64,000 nt of DNA from Fragilaria crotonensis. Lineage: Eukaryota > Bacillariophyta > Fragilariophyceae > Fragilariales > Fragilariaceae. Below are positions 58,815 to 64,000 of the stretch, piece after piece. Location: contig JAKSYS010000016.1 in the NCBI GenBank assembly GCA_022925895.1, forward strand, positions 1 to 64,000. Reading direction: 5' to 3'. The first letter of the stretch is position 1, and the number at the start of each line of letters is the position of its first letter. The translations under genes and the position numbers were made by a program. The notes below the pieces were generated by a model. The model saw only the letters and a list, made by a program, of their open reading frames with translations, searched no databases and was not told where the DNA came from.

Positions 58815-61800
58815 TGGCTTGTTTCGCTTCGTAGCAAAATATAGTGCAACTCGTGTAGGATCAGTACAAAATCCGTGACGTCTTCGTTTTATGCCAGGGG
58901 ATGGCAGCCTCGCACATCGAAACAAGACGATCGAAACCACACCAAAAAAAGTTGTTCGGACCATGATATTGTAACGACAACTTCACCAACTTACACTTCG
59001 TAACTGCCGAGCCTTTTGTTGCGACTGGATCAATAATATACTTCAAGGCAGAGTTTAACTTGCGAGGGTCGGCAGTTGAGACATAATGAAGACGCTCGCA
59101 ACGTATTATCAGTGTTGGCTTGAAATCACCAAGCAACAACGATACCGAGACAAATGGCTGTCAGACGAACTCTATTTCCGTGCAATCAATGCCCAGTTTC
59201 CAACTCTCAAGGCCCTTGGATTCGATAGAGGCATGTTGAACAAAGCAATTTCATCATGCGAAGGCGCAACACTTGATGACTTCACAGAATTGAATGATAC
59301 TGGCCGATTCGGAGGTCAGCCAAAGGCCTTGATATCTTCGGCAATCCAAAACGAAAGATCTGGGGATACTACGTAACAGATCCCGGAGGATTGGTCGAAC
59401 GTCCGCCAGATGGAAAGAAATGTTTCTTGTCTCTGTTGCAAGACGCAGGAATAAATGATCGCTATAGTGTGGCACGTGGTTCATCGGAAATTGTGGATCT
59501 GACGACGGAAATTCATATCCAATCGAGAGCAAAGAGGAAAGCTGAAGCAGGTGCAGCTGTTGCGGCACAATCTCCTGGTAGTCAGAAGAAAGCAAAGGCT
59601 TCTCAACTTGCTTCTGGATCTGATTCGGCAATTATCTCGGTAGAGAGCTACTGGGACAGTCCGGAGGCAAAAAAGCTCTTCCTTGGGAGCTCAACCGACA
59701 ACCGAAGCGTTGTTGATGTTCTTCAGCAACGTATAGAAAGGCTGCAGCAAGTCAATAGAAGTCCTGACGGGTGGAGAGACCTCATTGATAAGCATGATGT
59801 AGACAATCTCTGTTCTCCGTATGATATCTTCATAATACGACAGCGATGCTCCATTCTTTGCTTAGCATATATCATGGCCTTGGAGGAGATGAACTCTGCT
59901 CGGTGGGTAGAAGATTGCTGCTCCCAGGCTGTCTATGATAGCAATAGGATGGGCATTGAAGCCGCAACCAGCAAGCTTACAGTTGCAGGCTGGAATATCC
60001 TACTGCGAGCGAATCGCGAGCACTTTCCGTTACCAGACCCGAAGATACATAAACAAAAGAAACCACTCCCTGATCTTCTAGAGTACTTCCGTGAAGAAAT
60101 CACATTACCATGGATTGACTACTGTATTGGAAGCCTTGCTGACCTAACAGTGGAATCGGCACGTAACGAGCTGATCACTAAGATAATTCCTAACTATTGT
60201 TCGCAGGTGAATGACGATGACACGGAGGAGAATGCAACAAACGAGAACGGTGAATCTAGTACTACAATTAAAGACTGCTGCCCACTCCTTCAGACGTATC
60301 TAGATTCTCCTATCTCATTGACGACAACCTGGCGATGGCTTCGACGTCTCGGCTTTCATTACGACAGTCGCAAGAAATCCTTCTTTGTTGATGGGCATGA
60401 GAGACCCAATGTCGTATTCCACCGGAACGAGTTCTGCACGAAATACCTATCGAAGCTTGAACCTCGAACCCATCGATGGATTCAAGTGAGAAGAGAAACT
60501 GTGGAAAAGTGGAAGTCAGAGAAAAGAATTTCAGACGACGTCGGAGGTCAAGGATATTCTTACCAAGAGCAGCCTTCGGGCAAAGAAATGATTGAATTCC
60601 ACGTGGACGATTTTGATTTTCTTCATTCGGTTGCGGAGGAAATGGGCTTTGGTATGTTTGAGGGAACCTCAGCGTTCGCAAGCCGCTAGGTCTGAAACCA
60701 CTGATGATCTTCGGCCAAGATGAAAGCGTGTTCAACCAGTTTCTGCTCAAATCACGCCAATGGGTTGGGCCACTAGGTCAACGTCCACTTTTGCCAAAGA
60801 CGGACGGAATGAGCCTCATGCTCTCCGCAATTCAATCGCGTGAAACCGGATTCGGAGTTCCGATCAGTCGGATTCAGATGGAAGAAATAAATGAGACTCG
60901 TCGTGGTCATAACTATGTTGACCTTGATGCAGCGATTGCAGTTCATGGCCAAGTGTCCAAGAAAGACCTGGAAGAATCGCCATTTGTTGTGAGTTTCGAA
61001 TTGGGAGCAAACAACGAAGGGTATTGGACTTACAATCACATGAGCATGCAGTTTGAGGACTGCGTCGACTGCATCAAAGTTATATACCCCCAATTTGACT
61101 TCGTTTTTCTGTTTGATCATTCGCAGGGACATTCAAAGAAATTGACGGGCGGTCTAGATGCTTACAGTATGAATAGAAGCTATGGAGGAGCACAACCAAT
61201 AATGCGTGAGTCAAAAATAAAGGAACACGATGGGTACCTCGGGATGCATGCTGCACGAACCTTAAACGTTGGCGACACACAATCTTTGTGTTTACCTCGG
61301 AGGATGATGGTCCATTCTGGATGTCACCACAAGAACGGGAACTTAACCGTGATGACCGCATACTCCCATCTCCGGCAGGCATTCCGCGAATGCGAAACAA
61401 AACCATCGCTGAACTCAAATCGGAGCTCGCTCCACTCAATATCTTGAGCAATCGCCGCCAATATCGCCTGACCGAATTACAACAGATTGCAAGGGATAAC
61501 AATTTGGATCCAAAAGTGGAAAGGACAAGGGAGAAAAAGGTTGGTTAGGCCAGCCGAAAGGTCTCATGCAAGTCCTTTGGGAGCGAGGATGGATAGATGA
61601 AGGCAATATTGACAAGTATACAATGGATATTGCGAAGGACAAGAATGATGGTGAAGATATGGAGGATGCCGAAAATTGGAGCTTAAAATATCTGATGGCA
61701 TCGTGTCTTGACTTTGCTGAAGAGATGACAGCGTTGCAGCATGTGGGACATGCACTTGGAGTTTCGGTCCTCATCACTCCAAAGTTCCACGCCGAAATGG

Positions 61801-62489
61801 CCGGCGAGGGAATTGAATACAGTTGGGGGTGTCGAAGAGTGTCTACCGCAAAATGCCACTGGATTCTAAAGGGAAAGACATCTTTCAAGGCGTTAGTGAA
61901 AGAATGTACAAGCAGAGATGTCCTCAAAACAGTGACAGTGCGAAAGCTTTCACGACGGGCACGATCATACATATGTGCATACTTTGTCCTTCATCAACAA
62001 AACCTGAACAGTTGCGAGGACAGTATTCCTACAGCACTCACCTTGCCTCGGATTGAACGCGTCAGGAAGGAATTCAAACCCACCGAGCTGTAGTTGACTT
62101 TGATGCTGGCTTTGTGCAAAGCTTTGTCTCGCCTGCAATAGAGGACGTTGTTCTGATGGCAGCAAAGAATGAAACGCCAGCAGCAGGAGTATAACGTCTG
62201 AGACGCTATCGGTACTTTCGGAAATGCAAGACCGATAAAGACGAATCTGTTCAACGTGCAGCTCACCTTCAATTATTCTCGTTGCTTCTTCATCGTTTCG
62301 GCCTCGTAGTGCAAATAGATGCGAATGAAACAGATTGTCGAAGATATAGATTTATGGATCATACCGAATTCTTGTTCTATTTTGAGGAGACTGCCGGAGG
62401 ATTGGAGGCAGTTTCTCAGTTCAACTAAAATTTTAGAATACTGAGTCTACGTGCTCCTACCATATATTGCCTCATGGTGAAACAAGCCA
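58815..62489 (+). mobile_element. Tc1/mariner-IS630-type DNA transposon, decayed
   Basis: 3,675 bp with perfect 11-bp inverted ends TGGCTTGTTTC (weaker similarity continues for about 40 bp, including GCAA.ATAT.GT), flanked by TA on both sides (58813-58814 and 62490-62491). The interior is a single transposase gene with about six frame breaks. TA targets plus a DDE protein ending in an IEYSWG motif fit the Tc1/mariner-IS630 superfamily. Confidence 0.75.
59086..62093 (+). pseudogene. DDE transposase of the Tc1/mariner-type element
   Basis: The reading region of about 1,000 codons starts at the ATG at 59086. N-terminal part: MKTLATYYQCWLEITKQQRY. A helix-turn-helix-like stretch (PISLTTTWRWLRRLGFHYDS near 60310) is followed by VDGHERPNVVFHR. 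Catalytic region: FGQDESVFNQF near 60708 (first Asp), FVFLFDHSQGHSKK near 61100 (second Asp), then GDTQSL, DDGPFWMSPQEREL, GQPKGLMQVLWERGWID, and KFHAEMAGEGIEYSWG near 61785, supplying the Glu. Single-base frame changes occur near 59325, 60662, 61284, 61540, 61830 and 61890. It is therefore inactive as it stands, or the assembly has errors. The family is common in algal and fungal genomes by my memory of its motifs. Confidence 0.7.
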
Positions 62490-62854
62490 TACTAGTACCA
62501 GGTACTCTCTAGTAGCCTGCGCAGTACTGTACAAGGATCTCTTGTATATATCAGTTGTCCATATAACGATCCATGGACATGACGTTTCATTGAAATGCCT
62601 GATTTTTTGGTAAAAAGATACTTGTATGCTGTATACTGGATATTGGTCAACGCACGACTCATACGTAGCCGAACGAAGCACCAGGTACAATATGATACAG
62701 TACGAACAACTGCCCTCTCACAGCACCAATCAGCATCAAGTGCTCCGTGCTAGTAGTACTTCTTGGCGAGCTGATGTAGTCTACTAGTAGAGAGAGCTGT
62801 GCTGCTGCTGCGTCTTCATTCCGCCCCATCCCATTAAAATGACTCGACGGGACG

Positions 62855-63247
62855 ATGTCGACCTTGAACATTGCACTTCAAGATGCCTCTCAGATTCTTC
62901 TCGAGGCTGTGGAGAAAGCAAAAGTTCGAGACGCGTCGAGTACAAGAATGAATGCAACTTCAACAACAACACTGCCCTATGCTGTTGCTGATCATGCTGA
63001 ATTGAATTCAAGAGAGGAACTGTCACAAGCACAATCATCACCACCATCACAACAGCAGAAACAATGTAATCGTAGTAGGAGTAGTTGCAATGGAAAGGAT
63101 TCTGATGAGGAGGAGGATCCAATCATGGCAGCCTTTTTGGAAGCTCAAAATCGTTCTACTCCGTCATTGAATTTTGATGATTGGGCGCGTCTGATTGTGT
63201 TATTGTCGTCGAATGGAACAGTTCTGAACCATGGGAACGTTCAATGA
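62855..63247 (+). CDS. Unknown acidic protein with FLEAQNRSxPSLNFDDWARL motif
   Basis: 130 residues, starting MSTLNIALQDASQILLEAVE with an amphipathic helix, then a Ser/Gln-rich middle, an acidic run (KDSDEEEDPIM), and the conserved FLEAQNRSTPSLNFDDWARL. No known domain. A broken duplicate lies at 52064-52430, and conservation of this last block between copies, while the middle drifts, supports a real gene. It could continue through an intron after the last conserved block. Two DNA elements and copia C lie between the copies. Confidence 0.5.
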   Translation: MSTLNIALQDASQILLEAVEKAKVRDASSTRMNATSTTTLPYAVADHAELNSREELSQAQSSPPSQQQKQCNRSRSSCNGKDSDEEEDPIMAAFLEAQNRSTPSLNFDDWARLIVLLSSNGTVLNHGNVQ

Positions 63248-63541
63248 TGAGAATGCTAGCCATACGTTCCACATGAAACAGAACTGCAACGATCGTTTTA
63301 TAATAGGAATCTACTCAAGTTCTTGCCATTGGTGACGATTTATACACGGGTCCGAATTGAGTGAAGCCTTTACAACTAAAGAAGCAGTACGTCATTAACA
63401 AGCAGCAACGATCGCGCATTGTTAACTATAAATTGCAATGATTTTATAGCTCCTTTCTGAAAACCACAAAACGAAGGAACATCATCGAGATATTGTCTCT
63501 TCCTTTAGTAGCTCCTCCTGCCTGTGCACGTTTGCAGGAAA

Positions 63542-64000
63542 ATGGTGGTAGCAAGACTATGTACATGGTTTGATCACACACACACCAATGCCAGACGTGA
63601 CGAAAGTCATCAATTTTTGCAACAAACTCTTGTGTGTGTGTGTTGTGTCACCTCTCATGCTCGTTTTTATTTCCTCCCGATGAGATTTGCAGATTATTGT
63701 TTTCACACGACTTTTTTCGTGACGAACAAAGACGCTTTCGTAACAGGGACGAACAGCTCGTTGTTGTTGTTGATGATTTGGTATTCACGGCAGTGGTGGT
63801 TCCATTCGATGCTCGTTCACGTGCCTTGACAGCATCAACTTTGGAACATGCGATTGATATACGATATAGACTAATGGAATCATTGATCCCCATGGCTTGG
63901 AGAGACTTGTATTCTCCCACCACAAAGCGGACAAACGTTCGAACACGATGCCGCCGTGCCTTGAAGGATGCTTTCGATTCGATATCGTCGTCGTCATCAT
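63542..64000 (+). CDS. Unrecognised gene cut by right window edge, probably spliced
   Basis: The last 340 bases are open in one plus frame, with gene-like text (EQLVVVVDDLVFTAVVVPFD, LEHAIDIRYRLMESLIPMAW). That frame has no ATG at its left. A first exon from the ATG at 63542 (MVVARLCTWFDHTHTNARRD) could join it through an intron from about 63634 (GTGTGTGTG) to 63691 (GATTTGCAG), with phases matching. The C-terminal side is truncated by the window. Function unknown. Confidence 0.35.

Noticed and set aside
63524-63829. 101-codon frame read straight through to 63829
   Set aside because: The better-looking text at the window edge is in another frame, best reached by splicing; the straight frame is likely partly intron.

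Overview
The window looks like nuclear DNA of a diatom (stramenopile). The signs are long transposon-rich spacers full of GTAC/AGTACT-type words, several Ty1/copia elements, leucine-rich-repeat genes of the 'IPSEIGLLTQL' type, and a CX4CX15HX6C zinc finger shared by a transposase and local genes. This is judged from sequence and family knowledge, without a database search.

Layout. 0-1.1 kb: edge of an unrecognised minus-strand gene. 3.9-5.25 kb: a frameshifted gene for a secreted protein with a hedgehog-type self-splicing (Hog/Hint) domain. 6.3-8.4 kb: relic of a LINE-like element. 8.5-20.85 kb: a Ty1/copia element (A) split by a second, opposite-strand copia element (B, 13.2-19.8 kb); both insertions have clear target duplications. 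23.0-24.65 kb: the intact Hog-domain gene, with a long Ala-Pro-Thr linker encoded by a 12-bp minisatellite. 25.5-27.6 kb: three small non-autonomous DNA transposons, one inserted inside the terminal repeat of another. 27.9-35.0 kb: host genes, namely two LRR genes around three zinc-finger genes, plus a decayed third copy of the Hog gene's 3' end. 36.3-37.35 kb: a fold-back element with arms of about 465 bp. 37.36-50.56 kb: a 489-bp tandem repeat whose second unit is split by a 12.2-kb DNA transposon. 52.75-58.29 kb: a GC-rich copia element (C) with LTRs in which I see no difference. 58.8-62.5 kb: a decayed Tc1/mariner-type transposon with TA target duplications. The gene fragments at 52.0 and 62.8 kb are duplicates. 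The right edge cuts an unrecognised gene.

The most unusual unit is the 12,223-bp transposon (38107-50329). It has 13-bp inverted ends and a 2-bp CA target duplication, and the uninterrupted repeat next to it serves as an empty site. Besides a CACTA/Plavaka-like transposase with an N-terminal zinc finger, it carries a giant reading region of about 1,700 codons. That region combines a GNAT acetyltransferase, an Ulp1-type (SUMO-protease-like) cysteine peptidase, a charged middle, and a C-terminal domain with a Cys/His/Asp pattern like a papain-fold peptidase. A divergent pair of small unknown genes lies at its left. Several single-base frame breaks suggest decay or assembly error. The element's zinc finger has the same Cys/His spacing as those in the three host genes at 29.7-33 kb, suggesting exchange between element and host.
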